Source of the DNA: Pseudomonas sp. R37(2017)
Lineage (GTDB): Bacteria; Pseudomonadota; Gammaproteobacteria; Pseudomonadales; Pseudomonadaceae
NCBI RefSeq assembly: GCF_002113375.1
Contig: NZ_NEHO01000006.1
Span: 248,001-312,000 of the forward strand
Direction: 5' to 3'
DNA length: 64,000 bases
Position 1 is the stretch's first letter, and each line of letters starts with the position of its first letter. The notes under the pieces were generated by a model that was not told where the DNA came from, ran no database searches, and saw only the letters and a program-made list of their open reading frames with translations. Shown here in pieces: positions 55,632 to 64,000 of the stretch. A program made the position numbers and the translations under genes.

Positions 55632-55758
55632 CCCACTGCACGGCCGGTTCACCGGGGATTTACCGGGTGAACCGGCCGACGGTGTTTATGCGCAGTTCCG
55701 ATATCATCGCGTACGACGTATAGTTTCAGTCTCGCCAGACTGAACCAAGAGAACGTCC

Positions 55759-56217
55759 ATGAAAAACACCGACAAGACATCCGCCCTGGATCTCAAACTC
55801 TCCGACTTCCTGTGTTTTGCGGTCTATTCCACCAACCTGGCCTTCGGCAAAGCCTACAAGCCGATGCTCGAACGGCTCGGCCTGACCTACACGCAATACA
55901 TCACCCTGGTGGCGCTGTGGGAGGAAGACAACCAGACTGTCGGCAGCCTCGGCGAAAAGCTGTTCCTGGAATCCAATACCCTCACGCCGATCCTGAAGAA
56001 GCTTGAAGCGATGGGTTATTTGCTGCGCCAGCGTGACCCGGAAGACGAGCGCCAGGTGCGGATCAATCTCACCAAAGAGGGGCGCAAACTGCGTCAAAGC
56101 CTGCGTGAAGACGGCTTCCCGCAAACCGGTCTTGACCCCGACGAATTCGTGCAAATGCAGAAGGCCATTGTGAAGTTACGCGGCAATCTCATCCGGACGA
56201 CGAAAGACAGGATGTAG
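55759..56217 (+). CDS. ohrR: MarR-family organic hydroperoxide sensor (OhrR)
   Basis: 152 residues. The N-terminal sensing cysteine is C19 in LSDFLCFAVYS, as in OhrR, followed by YKPMLERLGLTYTQYI and the winged helix (LGEKLFLESNTLTPILKKLE, LLRQRDPEDERQVRINLT). It represses ohr until the cysteine is oxidised by organic peroxides. The last codons run into a REP element, and the TAG stop at 56215-56217 is the first TAG of the REP core GTAGGAGCGAGC. Confidence 0.93.
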   Translation: MKNTDKTSALDLKLSDFLCFAVYSTNLAFGKAYKPMLERLGLTYTQYITLVALWEEDNQTVGSLGEKLFLESNTLTPILKKLEAMGYLLRQRDPEDERQVRINLTKEGRKLRQSLREDGFPQTGLDPDEFVQMQKAIVKLRGNLIRTTKDRM

Positions 56218-56386
56218 GAGCGAGCATGCTCGCGATGGTCGCCAACGATAACGCTGGCGGCCTGACACCCCGCGTTGTTCTCGGGTTCATCGCGAGCATG
56301 CTCGCGAGAAACGCCAGGACAACGCGGGCATTCAGACAACCCACGTCATCGTTGACGTCCATCGCGAGCATGCTCGCTCCTACAGG
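56212..56386. repeat. REP/BIME cluster of three units
   Basis: TGTAGGAGCGAGCATGCTCG, then ATCGCGAGCATGCTCGCGAG in the middle, then GCGAGCATGCTCGCTCCTAC on the right. The CGATAACGCTGGCGGCCTGA spacer is between the first two. It overlaps the stop codon of ohrR. Confidence 0.9.
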
Positions 56387-56763
56387 GTTCAATCAACACC
56401 AGCAGGTGAATTTTGATACCCGGCCTTCGGTCTGAAGCCACGCCCCCGATTCTGGAGTGAACTCCCCCACTAATGGGCGCGATTCCCCAGCCGAGTTCGC
56501 GCGTGCAGCAGCTCAAGCACTACAAGTTCCGAGCAATGTTTTCGGGAGCGTTCAGGTCGGATGACAGGTGCTCCTGCATCAATGGCAGGGTAATTGCTGA
56601 GTGAGCTCATCCCGAGCACGAAGGTGCAGAGTCGGGAAACTGTGGATCTGTAAGTACCTACATTGAGTGATTGCGCATAACCATCGGTTGGCATCACGAA
56701 ATACCCTGGCTACTCAATAGAAGTGCTGCAGTCATCCTCTGCCACCGACCAGGGGAAATGCCA
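56387..56763. other. 377 bp gap, probably promoter region of the multiheme cytochrome
   Basis: No frame here has a convincing start and codon use. The right end has AGGGGAAATG just before the cytochrome start. Confidence 0.4.
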
Positions 56764-58380
56764 ATGAGCCATTCCAAGTCAGCGCTGCGCCTGTTTTCGG
56801 CCTTGATCATTACATGGACGACGTGCACCAGCTTTTACATGGCCTTTTTCAATGTCCCGGCAGGCCTGAAACTGGCCATTGTCGACTTGAATATTTCCCT
56901 GGCGGCATTGTTCTTACCCATTCTGCTGCTGATCAAACCTTTCGTTCGCCGTCTTTTCTGCTTTCTGGTGTGCCTGCTGATGGTCTCGTTGGTGGCGGCC
57001 GACGATCCTCCCGGCAATGACAATCAGAATAATGAGAAGTGGCTGGAGCCGGCACGCTCCAGGCTCATGCACATAAATGGCGGGATGCCGTTCTTTCCGC
57101 ACCGGGCCAATACCACCGGTAACCTGGTCTTGAATGTGAAGGACTTCGACAATGCCCAGGTATGTGGTGCTTGTCATACGGAGATCTACAGGCAGTGGCG
57201 CTCGTCAATGATGTCCCAGGCCTGGGATGAACCCATCTACAGGGCCTTGCTCAAGCGTGCGAGTGCGGGCACCGAGGGCAAGGTCGACAACTTCTGCACT
57301 GGCTGCCATACCCCGATAGGTCTCACGACCGGGCAGATCACTTCGGAGGTCAACCGCTCCTCGATCGAAGACAGCGCGAAGAATCATCCAATGCCCGGAG
57401 TCGATTGCGAGTCCTGCCACAACATCAGTGCCCGCACCGGCCTTGATAACGGCGCCTATGTCATGAGCCCTCGAGCCCACGGTAAACCGACCAAGTTCGG
57501 CCCACGCAAAGATGCCGTTTCGCCTTATCACGACACCGTGTATTCGGCTCTGCACACGCGTTCGGATTTTTGCGGCACCTGCCACAACGTCACGCATCCC
57601 TTCAGCAGCGTGGCGGTCGAGCGCACCTATGACGAATGGCAGGAAAGCACCTACAGCCTTAATGATGTCACCTGCCAGAGCTGCCACATGCCGGGTTTCA
57701 AGGGGAAGGCCGCGATCATGGGGCCGGATCGCGAAGAGGTTGCCTCGCACTGGTTCAGCGGCGCCAACGCGATGATGCTCAAGCATCTCGGTCAGGAAGA
57801 GGGGTCGCAACGGGCGCGCGAGATGCTCGGGCGCGCCGGGGAAATCACCTTCCAGCAATTGCCGGCGACGATCATTCCCGGGGAATACACCTCGGTAGCG
57901 GTCAAGGTGACCAATGTCGGCGCCGGGCACAAGTTGCCGACCGGCTTTCCGGAAGGACGGGAGATGTGGATCGATTTCCGGGTGCTCGATGCCACTGGTC
58001 GCGAGCTCTACCGACTGGGTTCGATCAAGGACGGCAAGACCGAGGACAACACGCGAAATTTCAAAGTGCACATCGGCGACAAGGACGGCAATCCATTGGA
58101 CGTCGAGGTCTGGAATGCCACGCAGATTCTTTCGGACAACCGCATCCTGCCCAAGGGCTACGACATCGGGGAATTCTCCTTCCTGGTGCCGGCCGATGCC
58201 GTCGGGCCGCTGACCCTGACCGCCGATCTGAACTACTGGCCGTTTTCCCAGAAGCTGGCCGACTACCTGCTCGGCAAGGATCATTTGAAGGTGGAAATCA
58301 CCCGGATGGCCAACGTCACGCAGAGCATACCCCTGGCGACCAGCCTGTCGGCCGCCGGGCCGGATACGCGGCATTTTTAG
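56764..58380 (+). CDS. membrane-anchored pentaheme c-type cytochrome
   Basis: 538 residues from the ATG at 56764; an ATG six bases earlier is too close to the AGGGG site. Three hydrophobic N-terminal segments (about 10-30, 38-62, 65-85) lead to a large periplasmic domain with five CxxCH sites starting at C134 (CGACH), C178 (CTGCH), C215 (CESCH), C270 (CGTCH) and C304 (CQSCH). Additional histidines between them can serve as distal ligands. The C-terminal 200 residues are heme-free, with a beta-rich look (VKVTNVGAGHKLPTGFPEGR). It resembles the cytochrome c554 group. It would carry electrons in the periplasm; donor and acceptor are unknown. Confidence 0.83.
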   Translation: MSHSKSALRLFSALIITWTTCTSFYMAFFNVPAGLKLAIVDLNISLAALFLPILLLIKPFVRRLFCFLVCLLMVSLVAADDPPGNDNQNNEKWLEPARSRLMHINGGMPFFPHRANTTGNLVLNVKDFDNAQVCGACHTEIYRQWRSSMMSQAWDEPIYRALLKRASAGTEGKVDNFCTGCHTPIGLTTGQITSEVNRSSIEDSAKNHPMPGVDCESCHNISARTGLDNGAYVMSPRAHGKPTKFGPRKDAVSPYHDTVYSALHTRSDFCGTCHNVTHPFSSVAVERTYDEWQESTYSLNDVTCQSCHMPGFKGKAAIMGPDREEVASHWFSGANAMMLKHLGQEEGSQRAREMLGRAGEITFQQLPATIIPGEYTSVAVKVTNVGAGHKLPTGFPEGREMWIDFRVLDATGRELYRLGSIKDGKTEDNTRNFKVHIGDKDGNPLDVEVWNATQILSDNRILPKGYDIGEFSFLVPADAVGPLTLTADLNYWPFSQKLADYLLGKDHLKVEITRMANVTQSIPLATSLSAAGPDTRHF

Positions 58381-58401
58381 CGCTGCGTCTCCACGTCGGG
58401 A

Positions 58402-58827
58402 TCAGCGCAATGACTTGAGGAAGTAGTGCCGGCTATGTCCCGGAGGATAATCATCCAGGCGTCCAAATTCGGAGTAGCCAAGCTTTCGATAGAAGCCGGG
58501 GGCCTGAAAGCTGAAAGTCTCCAGCCAGATACCCAGGCAGTGCTTTTCCCGCGCGGTCTCTTCGGCCATGTGCATCAAGCGTTCTCCGATGCCTTGGCCG
58601 CGCATTGATTCGGGAACGCTGACAAGATCGATGAGCAGCCATCGATAGGAGATTTTGCCGTACAGTCCGCCGATGACTTCGTTGCTGGCGGGGTCTCGTA
58701 GCAACAGAGCAAATGTTTCATGGGCGTCGTCCCCGCCTTTGGCCTGGTTATGGGCCAGCAACGGGGCCAGGATGCTCAGCCGTTCTGCTTCAGTGGCGTT
58801 TTGCGAAAGTTGAATTTTTACAGGCAT
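58402..58827 (-). CDS. GNAT-family N-acetyltransferase
   Basis: 141 residues. The acetyl-CoA binding loop is VPESMRGQGIGERLMHMAEE (the Q/R-x-x-G-x-G/A motif is RGQGIG), preceded by WLLIDLVSV, and the C-terminal part has APGFYRKLGYSEFGRL. The enzyme acetylates an amine of unknown nature. It is convergent with the multiheme cytochrome gene, 21 bp away, and unlikely to be functionally tied to it. Confidence 0.87.
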   Translation of the reverse strand: MPVKIQLSQNATEAERLSILAPLLAHNQAKGGDDAHETFALLLRDPASNEVIGGLYGKISYRWLLIDLVSVPESMRGQGIGERLMHMAEETAREKHCLGIWLETFSFQAPGFYRKLGYSEFGRLDDYPPGHSRHYFLKSLR

Positions 58828-59175
58828 GGTGCTCTCCCTGAGCGGTGTATGGCGGTTTCCTCAGGGTATCTTATTGCTCTCACGCCATGGAAGGTTCCGG
58901 CCGGCACCGCGCAGGCGGGCGACTGTTGGTCGGATGCGGCACAGATCCGGGTTTTATGAGCTGCGTGTTTACTGAAGTGTTCAACGGTGTTTTAAAACAA
59001 TGGGTTGCTGGTAGTTGTGAAAGCGAATGCTTGTTGACGCTCGAATTCGCTCCGACTTAAGTCTGATATCCGGACGCCTGGCTCCGGGGACATACGACTG
59101 ATGGCCGGCGCCACCGCCGATTCCCTGCTATTAATCAAGGATGTTCGAGTGCTTGTTTTTTTTGGGGAGCGCGTC
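58828..59175. other. 348 bp gap upstream of the NarL-like regulator
   Basis: No gene supported. It probably contains the divergent promoters of the acetyltransferase and the response regulator. Confidence 0.4.
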
Positions 59176-59877
59176 ATGAGTCCAGTCATTCGTATCGGCA
59201 TTGTCGACGATCATCCGATGTTGCGTGAGGGCGTTGCCAATACCTTGAGGAAACGGGCGGATCTTCAGGTCGTGGAGCAGGGCGCCAATGCGGACGAAGC
59301 CAGGGATATTGCCCAGAGGGCGCATCCGGATGTGATGTTGATGGACGTGAATATGCCGGGGGATGTTTTCGCCGCGGTGCGGTTCATTTCCACTCAATTG
59401 TCGGATGTGAAGGTGTTGATGCTGACGGTTTCAGAGTCCGAAGACGATGCCTTCCTGGCACTGGAGGCCGGCGCGCGCGGGTATGTGCTCAAAGGTGTCA
59501 GCGGACCGGACCTGGTCCTGGCGATCAGGTCGGTTGCCAAGGGTGAGACCTATATCACTCCCGAGTTTGCCAACAAACTGCTGGGCAACTTCAAGCAGCA
59601 CGAAGGGGAAACCCACAAGTGTGATCTGACCCATCGGGAGGAGGAGGTCATTCTCGAAGTTTCAAAGGGGCTGACCAACAGGGAGGTGGCGACAAAGCTG
59701 TCGATCAGCGAAAAAACCGTCAAGCACCACATGGGCTGCGTGATGCAGAAACTGAATGCCCGCAATCGTGTCGAAGCGATCTCGGCGCTACGGCATTACC
59801 GGGAGCGCGAAACTTACGGGCGACTTCACCTCGGCGCGACAAAACCACCCATGGATGCCGGAACGGCGCCTGACTAG
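59176..59877 (+). CDS. NarL/FixJ-family response regulator
   Basis: 233 residues; the ATG at 59176 follows GGGGAG. Receiver with DD at residues 11-12, phosphoacceptor D57 (VMLMDVNMPG), and the lysine region YVLKGVSG. A LuxR-type helix-turn-helix near 155-215 reads LTHREEEVILEVSKGLTNRE then VATKLSISEKTVKHHMGCVM. The histidine kinase gene lies convergently, and the two stop codons share the palindrome CTAG at 59874-59877, so they form a pair despite opposite strands. Confidence 0.88.
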   Translation: MSPVIRIGIVDDHPMLREGVANTLRKRADLQVVEQGANADEARDIAQRAHPDVMLMDVNMPGDVFAAVRFISTQLSDVKVLMLTVSESEDDAFLALEAGARGYVLKGVSGPDLVLAIRSVAKGETYITPEFANKLLGNFKQHEGETHKCDLTHREEEVILEVSKGLTNREVATKLSISEKTVKHHMGCVMQKLNARNRVEAISALRHYRERETYGRLHLGATKPPMDAGTAPD

Positions 59878-61361
59878 AGCTTGAACTGTGCCTTTACCGA
59901 CGTACCGGAGGCGCAGGAGTCGATGTTGAACAACCCGCCCAGCGATTCAACGCGATAACGCAAACCGGCGAGACCCAATCGGGTCCTGCCGGATTTCTCC
60001 AGCAGCATGGCGTCCGCCGCCATGCCAGGACCACTGTCCCCGACGCTGATGTTCAATACGCCATCGATGTATTTCGCCTGGATGACCTGACCCTCGCCGT
60101 TGGCATGACGGTAAGCGTTGTTGAGGGCTTCCTGGACAAAACGGTACAGACAGATTTTGAGCGGCAGTGGCGCGGCTTTCGGTAGCGCCCCCAGCGTCAA
60201 TTTGACCTTGGTGCCCGTGCGTTGCTCGTGCCGTTGCGCCACCAGTTGCAACTCATCTGCCAGGCTCAACTCGTTGATTTCCGGCAGTGCCAGGCCTCGT
60301 GACAAATCGCGGACCTCACGCAATGCATCGGTGGCGGCGCCGCGAATGGTTTCCAGCGACTCCTGATCGACCGCGGAGCAGTTCTCGGCCAGGTCGTCGA
60401 GACGGATCAGAATCAGGGTCAACAGCTGCGCCGGCCCATCGTGCAGGTCTGCGCCAATGCGCCTCAAGGTGAGTTCGTTGACATGGGAAAACTCCTGGGT
60501 AGCCGTCGCCATCTTGTGCTGGAGTTCGGTATTGCTGGCGTGCAGACGGGTTTGCTCTATCAGCCGCAAACGCAGTGCCACCTGCTGTTGCTGGATAATC
60601 TTGTCCCCGCGCCGCACGATGAAAAACAGCAGCGTCAGCATGGCCAGCGTCGCGGCGCCGACGACCGCCCATACTTCCTCTCGGACCCGATTGATCTCGC
60701 GCTTGAGGCTATCGGCCTTTTCATAGAACTCGCCCACCGCGATGATTTTCCCGCTGCGTGAATCCCGCAGGGGCGCGTAGATCTCATAGAGCGGCACGTT
60801 CAGGTTGCGCTCGAATGTGTTCTCATCCTCGTCCAGTTCTTGAAAGTCGGTGACCACCTTGCCCTTGAGTGCCTCACTGATCTCATCCAATGGGAACTGA
60901 AAGTTGGTGATGTCTTTGTTCGTGCTGTAGATCACCGTGCCATCTGCTCGCCAGATCTTGATCGAGACAATGTGCTGTTTCAGCGAACGACTTTCCGTGA
61001 GGTGGTCCAGGGACTGGACACTTGCAGCCGAGAGCGCGTTGTCCCGGCTCAACTCCTGCACAAAGGGCTCCAGAAACGTATCCATGTACTGGGCGCCTGC
61101 TTCTGCTGCGCTATGTATCGCGGCACTTTCTATGCGTGCGCTGACCAGATTGCCGACGAAGAACATGGTCAGCCCGAGGATCACCGCAGCGGCAATGACA
61201 AACTGGGTCGAGTTGCTCAGCTTGCGTGCCCTTATGCTCATACGGGTGCGCCAGACTCCATTGCCAGGCCCATCGGAAACAGGGGCTGGCTCCTCCAGCG
61301 CCTCAGTGCCCTGCGCGGTAAAAGTCTGGTTCGGTGATTCGACCTTTGCATCTTTTGCCAT
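59874..61361 (-). CDS. NarX/DegS-type sensor histidine kinase
   Basis: 495 residues from the ATG at 61361 (GGGAG upstream). Transmembrane helices at about 53-71 and 230-249 enclose a periplasmic domain of about 160 residues (QYMDTFLEPFVQELSRDNAL, IKIWRADGTVIYSTNKDIT). A coiled coil (about 255-300) leads to the HisKA_3 dimerisation domain with H307 in RRIGADLHDGPAQLL, and the HATPase (ALNNAYRHANGEG, DSGPGMA, GLAGLRYRVESLGG). The ligand is unknown; the periplasmic part is a Cache-like domain. Pairs with the convergent regulator. Confidence 0.87.
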   Translation of the reverse strand: MAKDAKVESPNQTFTAQGTEALEEPAPVSDGPGNGVWRTRMSIRARKLSNSTQFVIAAAVILGLTMFFVGNLVSARIESAAIHSAAEAGAQYMDTFLEPFVQELSRDNALSAASVQSLDHLTESRSLKQHIVSIKIWRADGTVIYSTNKDITNFQFPLDEISEALKGKVVTDFQELDEDENTFERNLNVPLYEIYAPLRDSRSGKIIAVGEFYEKADSLKREINRVREEVWAVVGAATLAMLTLLFFIVRRGDKIIQQQQVALRLRLIEQTRLHASNTELQHKMATATQEFSHVNELTLRRIGADLHDGPAQLLTLILIRLDDLAENCSAVDQESLETIRGAATDALREVRDLSRGLALPEINELSLADELQLVAQRHEQRTGTKVKLTLGALPKAAPLPLKICLYRFVQEALNNAYRHANGEGQVIQAKYIDGVLNISVGDSGPGMAADAMLLEKSGRTRLGLAGLRYRVESLGGLFNIDSCASGTSVKAQFKL

Positions 61362-61407
61362 CGGCCAGGCTCCCTGATCATCGTGACAGGTCGGTTGCAA
61401 ACCCTGC

Positions 61408-61441
61408 GGCGTGGCGCCAATCCGAAGATTGGCGCCACGCC
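61408..61441. repeat. perfect 15 bp hairpin with CGAA tetraloop
   Basis: GGCGTGGCGCCAATC, loop CGAA, and GATTGGCGCCACGCC lie 46 bp upstream of the kinase start and 79 bp after the MFS stop. No T-run follows on either strand. It may end MFS transcription imperfectly, protect the 3' end, or separate the two genes. Confidence 0.7.
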
Positions 61442-61520
61442 CATGACTGACAGTAGTTCAGGGTGTAGCGATTCGACAGTTGCGCTGGTCGACTGCACAC
61501 CGCCTGTTCAAGGTCTGGGT

Positions 61521-62786
61521 TCAGGCTTGCGCGGCGCTGACCTTGCCAGTGACCGTGGCATTCTTGCGGACCGCTTGATACAGCAGGCTGGACACCATGA
61601 ACCCGACAATGGCCAACAGACTCATCAACGAGAACACATAGTTGTAGCCTTGTTGGCCCGGGAAATGGTCAAGGATCGCGCCGTAGATCACATAGGCGAA
61701 CATGCCGGGTGCATAGCCGATCAGGCAACCGATGCCAAAGGCCGAACCGGTGATGTGCTGGGGAATGCCGACTTCACCCATGGGAGCCCAGAACACGCCG
61801 CGCATGGAAAAGACAATCAGCGCGAAGGACAGGGTGGCCGCCATGCCCGCGTAGATGAAACCCGGGCTTTTCGGGATGAGCATGATCACGCCCATCAACG
61901 GTAACAAGGCCAGGAATGCCCATTTCAGATAGCGACTGGCGCTCTTGAATTGCTTGTCGGCAATGAAGCCGCCAGCGGGGCCGCCGAGAATCTTGAGGAA
62001 GTACTGGTTGATGATGCCGTAGGCACCCACCAGGGCCACGGGCAGTCCGTACATTTCCTTGAGGTAAGGAATGAAATAGGTCAGGCCGCAGTACACGATG
62101 TAGACCATGAACACGTTGAGGCTGACCAGCCAGATACCCGGCACCTTGATGGCCTCGAGCAGGTTCGACATACCGTTCTTCGGCTTGACGGTCGACTGGG
62201 TATTGCCGCCCTTGAGCAGCAGCCAGGTCAGCGTGCCGGCAAGAATGTCGATGACCGAGTAGAAGAGGATCGCCGACTTCAGGCCGTTTTCACCGGAGCC
62301 CATGGCAACGAAGACGCCCAGTGCAGAGAAGGCCACCAGGGTATCGATGACGCCACGCCCGCCTTCGAGAAGGCCAAACAGGCGTCCCTGCTCCTTGTCG
62401 TCGCCCAGATTGCGGATGGCTTTGAGCAGCGAAGGCCAGAAGATGCAGTCCGCACACACGGCCAGCAGGGAGAACACGATCAGCAGACTGCTGAACGGCG
62501 GAAAGGTCGCCAGGTAGAGCCCGAGACTGCCGGTACCGATCAGGCCCAGGGGAATCAGCTTGCGGGTGTCGTACCGATCGGCGAGCACGCCGCCCACCAC
62601 GAACAACGCGGTGGCGATGATGGCGTTGGCGCTCAGCAGCACGCCGATTTCGGTGTGGGTCAGCCCCATGAATTCCTGCATGGGGATATAGAAGGCGTCC
62701 TTGAGATTCGCCAGCTTGTAGATGGTGCCGCCACCGAGGATGAGAATCAGGAATCTGAGCCATTTGGCCTTGTCGTGGGATGTCAT
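61521..62786 (-). CDS. major facilitator superfamily transporter
   Basis: 421 residues from the ATG at 62786 (GGAGAA upstream). Twelve transmembrane helices with the MFS motif between helices 2 and 3 (GGVLADRYDTRKLIPLGL) and a second at 8-9 (LGGPAGGFIADKQFKSASRY). The first helix region starts KLANLKDAFYIPMQEFMGL. Relatives are sugar or organic-anion carriers. It lies 51 bp after the isomerase-like gene and probably shares its transcript. Possibly imports the substrate of that enzyme. Confidence 0.83.
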   Translation of the reverse strand: MTSHDKAKWLRFLILILGGGTIYKLANLKDAFYIPMQEFMGLTHTEIGVLLSANAIIATALFVVGGVLADRYDTRKLIPLGLIGTGSLGLYLATFPPFSSLLIVFSLLAVCADCIFWPSLLKAIRNLGDDKEQGRLFGLLEGGRGVIDTLVAFSALGVFVAMGSGENGLKSAILFYSVIDILAGTLTWLLLKGGNTQSTVKPKNGMSNLLEAIKVPGIWLVSLNVFMVYIVYCGLTYFIPYLKEMYGLPVALVGAYGIINQYFLKILGGPAGGFIADKQFKSASRYLKWAFLALLPLMGVIMLIPKSPGFIYAGMAATLSFALIVFSMRGVFWAPMGEVGIPQHITGSAFGIGCLIGYAPGMFAYVIYGAILDHFPGQQGYNYVFSLMSLLAIVGFMVSSLLYQAVRKNATVTGKVSAAQA

Positions 62787-62837
62787 TATTGTTCTCCAGG
62801 CTTGATTGGGTAGGCAGTGCCGCAAGGCACGTCAGGT

Positions 62838-63908
62838 TCAGGCGTCAGTGCAATGGGCCAGGGTCAGCTCGGCCAGGGTTCGAAACTCCGCCAACAGGCT
62901 TCGTACATAGGCGACCTGGTTGTTGGCCCAACGGTGTTCACCGGCGAGCATCTGGTCCAGCGAGAAGCCTTCCGGCAGTGCTGTTTCACTCATCTCCCGG
63001 TAGGCAATGAACGGGTCGGCGGCTTCGTCGAGCTGGCGGAACGCCGGGGCAACGTAGTGGTTTTCCTGCTCGAGAATGAAGGCGATCACTTGCGGGGTCG
63101 ATTCACCGAGCATCAGCAGTTCGAACAACAGGCGAGCGTTGGGCAGGTCGTCTTCGTCGCTGCCTTGCAGCACGCCGTAATGCCCGAAGCCGTTTTGCTC
63201 GGGGACGATGCGTACACCCTTGAGGTGGGTCTGGCGTATGTGCGGCGCCAGGTTGCGCAGCGCCGCAAGGGGCTGCTCGCAGGCATTGATCATGTTGCCG
63301 AAGTCGAAGAGGGCGTGCAGGCGAGGGTGGTTCAGGCGGTTCAGCAGTTGCGCGATCTCGCCGCTCTTGAGTTCCTCATGCTGCTCGAAGTCGAAGTACA
63401 GGTCGTGCTCGTCTGCCTGCTGCGCGAGGTAGTGCAGGTCTGACTCGATCACGTCCATGACCCGGGACAGCGCCCCTTCGTAGCGTGAGTAGACACGGAT
63501 ATTGCGGGTGCCCAGCGCCTTGGCAATGGCGATCACCTGATCGACATCTTTTTTCAAGGTGCTGCTGATTTCCAGATGCACATCCAGCCCGAGTGCCCTG
63601 GCCTTGTCTGCAAACGCCTGAAGTTGCGCAGGCGCCATTTGACTCAGGCTGTTTTCTTCCCCGTCGAGCAAGTGCAGGCTCAGCCCCTGCAACTCGTGGC
63701 GCCAGGCGAAGTCCAGCAGGTCGGCGGGTGTCACGCGGCCATGGGTCAGGTTGGTCAGCAAGGGATAGGCATGGGCAAACAGGCGCAGTTGCGCCAGTCG
63801 GTCGAGCAACTGGCGAGCCAGTGCCTCGGTCAGCAGGGGGGGCGTTTCGGCCTCGGCAGCCTTGTGGCTGAGCAAGGCGTTGAATCGTTCCTGGATCTTA
63901 TTGTTCAT
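62838..63908 (-). CDS. sugar phosphate isomerase/epimerase family protein (xylose isomerase-like TIM barrel)
   Basis: 356 residues. AP-endonuclease-2-like TIM barrel with metal-ligand type segments: LDVHLEISST near the middle, DLYFDFEQHEELKSG (glutamate/histidine), LHALFDFGNMIN (aspartate), and RQTHLKGVR (histidine). Members are isomerases or epimerases of sugars and inositols. It is the first gene of an operon with the MFS transporter, so the pair may take up and process a sugar or sugar acid. The 92 bp to the right edge probably hold its promoter. Confidence 0.75.
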   Translation of the reverse strand: MNNKIQERFNALLSHKAAEAETPPLLTEALARQLLDRLAQLRLFAHAYPLLTNLTHGRVTPADLLDFAWRHELQGLSLHLLDGEENSLSQMAPAQLQAFADKARALGLDVHLEISSTLKKDVDQVIAIAKALGTRNIRVYSRYEGALSRVMDVIESDLHYLAQQADEHDLYFDFEQHEELKSGEIAQLLNRLNHPRLHALFDFGNMINACEQPLAALRNLAPHIRQTHLKGVRIVPEQNGFGHYGVLQGSDEDDLPNARLLFELLMLGESTPQVIAFILEQENHYVAPAFRQLDEAADPFIAYREMSETALPEGFSLDQMLAGEHRWANNQVAYVRSLLAEFRTLAELTLAHCTDA

Positions 63909-64000
63909 TCGAGTCGTTCCTGGTTCAGACGCCGGGTCTACCGGCGCAGTCTTTATCGCGCCAGTCAGGAACTCTCGATAGATCCATTATCGGTTAAATC

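Noticed and set aside
56212-56386. Possible CRISPR array because of repeated GAGCATGCTCG units.
   Set aside because: The units are inverted REP palindromes with irregular spacing, shared with many other gaps in the window, and there are no cas genes.

Overview
The window reads as chromosomal DNA of a fluorescent-type Pseudomonas. Supporting signs are high-GC coding bias, nine copies of the Pseudomonas REP/BIME palindrome family (core GTAGGAGCGAGC...GCTCGCTCCTAC) in intergenic gaps, a P. aeruginosa-like arginine transaminase locus (aruR/aruS/aruI/aruH), a pqi locus with pqiA split in two, an ohr/ohrR pair and a caa3-type oxidase operon. No rRNA, tRNA, CRISPR array, insertion sequence or phage gene was seen.

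Layout. 0-3.4 kb: pqiA1-pqiA2-pqiB-pqiC (minus strand), an envelope lipid-transport system cut by the left edge. 3.7-11.5 kb: polyamine and amine catabolism, with a glutamylpolyamine synthetase, a PotF-like binding protein without its ABC permease, a PuuB-like FAD oxidase, an AraC regulator, a PuuR-like XRE-cupin regulator and a large FMN/4Fe-4S/FAD oxidoreductase. 11.7-13.4 kb: an unknown exported protein and a TetR regulator. 13.5-28.5 kb: a long plus-strand arginine transaminase cluster. It holds a response regulator, a periplasmic binding-protein-like gene and a hybrid phosphorelay kinase, then a permease, a crotonase, an acyl-CoA dehydrogenase, an ADP-forming acyl-CoA synthetase, 2-ketoarginine decarboxylase, arginine aminotransferase, an aldehyde dehydrogenase and a quinone reductase. 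The three CoA enzymes suggest an unassigned CoA-dependent branch. 28.7-31 kb: a glycine-zipper protein and an MscS channel.

31.1-37 kb: an AT-richer, all-minus-strand block that looks acquired. A ToxR-like transmembrane regulator is coupled to a ToxS-like membrane protein, followed by a small exported protein, a shortened outer-membrane paralogue, an AraC regulator, a 34-residue membrane peptide, a CSS-EAL phosphodiesterase and a full-length small beta-barrel. The organisation recalls ToxR/ToxS/ToxT cascades. An orphan transcription unit ending in a strong terminator (possible sRNA) follows. 37.6-42 kb: small lipoproteins and exported proteins, a beta-barrel protein and a GFA-family enzyme.

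42.2-47.2 kb: a five-gene caa3-type cytochrome oxidase operon whose subunit II carries two cytochrome c domains and which encodes two subunit-III-like proteins. 47.2-54.7 kb: small conserved proteins, an AT-richer glycosyltransferase/2OG-Fe oxygenase pair, AraC, threonine dehydratase-like, TrmK and a membrane protein. 54.9-56.4 kb: ohr-ohrR with a duplicated operator/promoter and a 31-residue ORF resembling the start of ohr. 56.7-64 kb: a membrane-anchored pentaheme cytochrome, a GNAT acetyltransferase, a convergent NarL/NarX-like two-component pair, and an MFS transporter with a TIM-barrel isomerase-like enzyme.

Starts were chosen from ribosome-binding sites, overlaps and conserved N-termini. 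All functions are read from sequence motifs and family knowledge; no database search was run.
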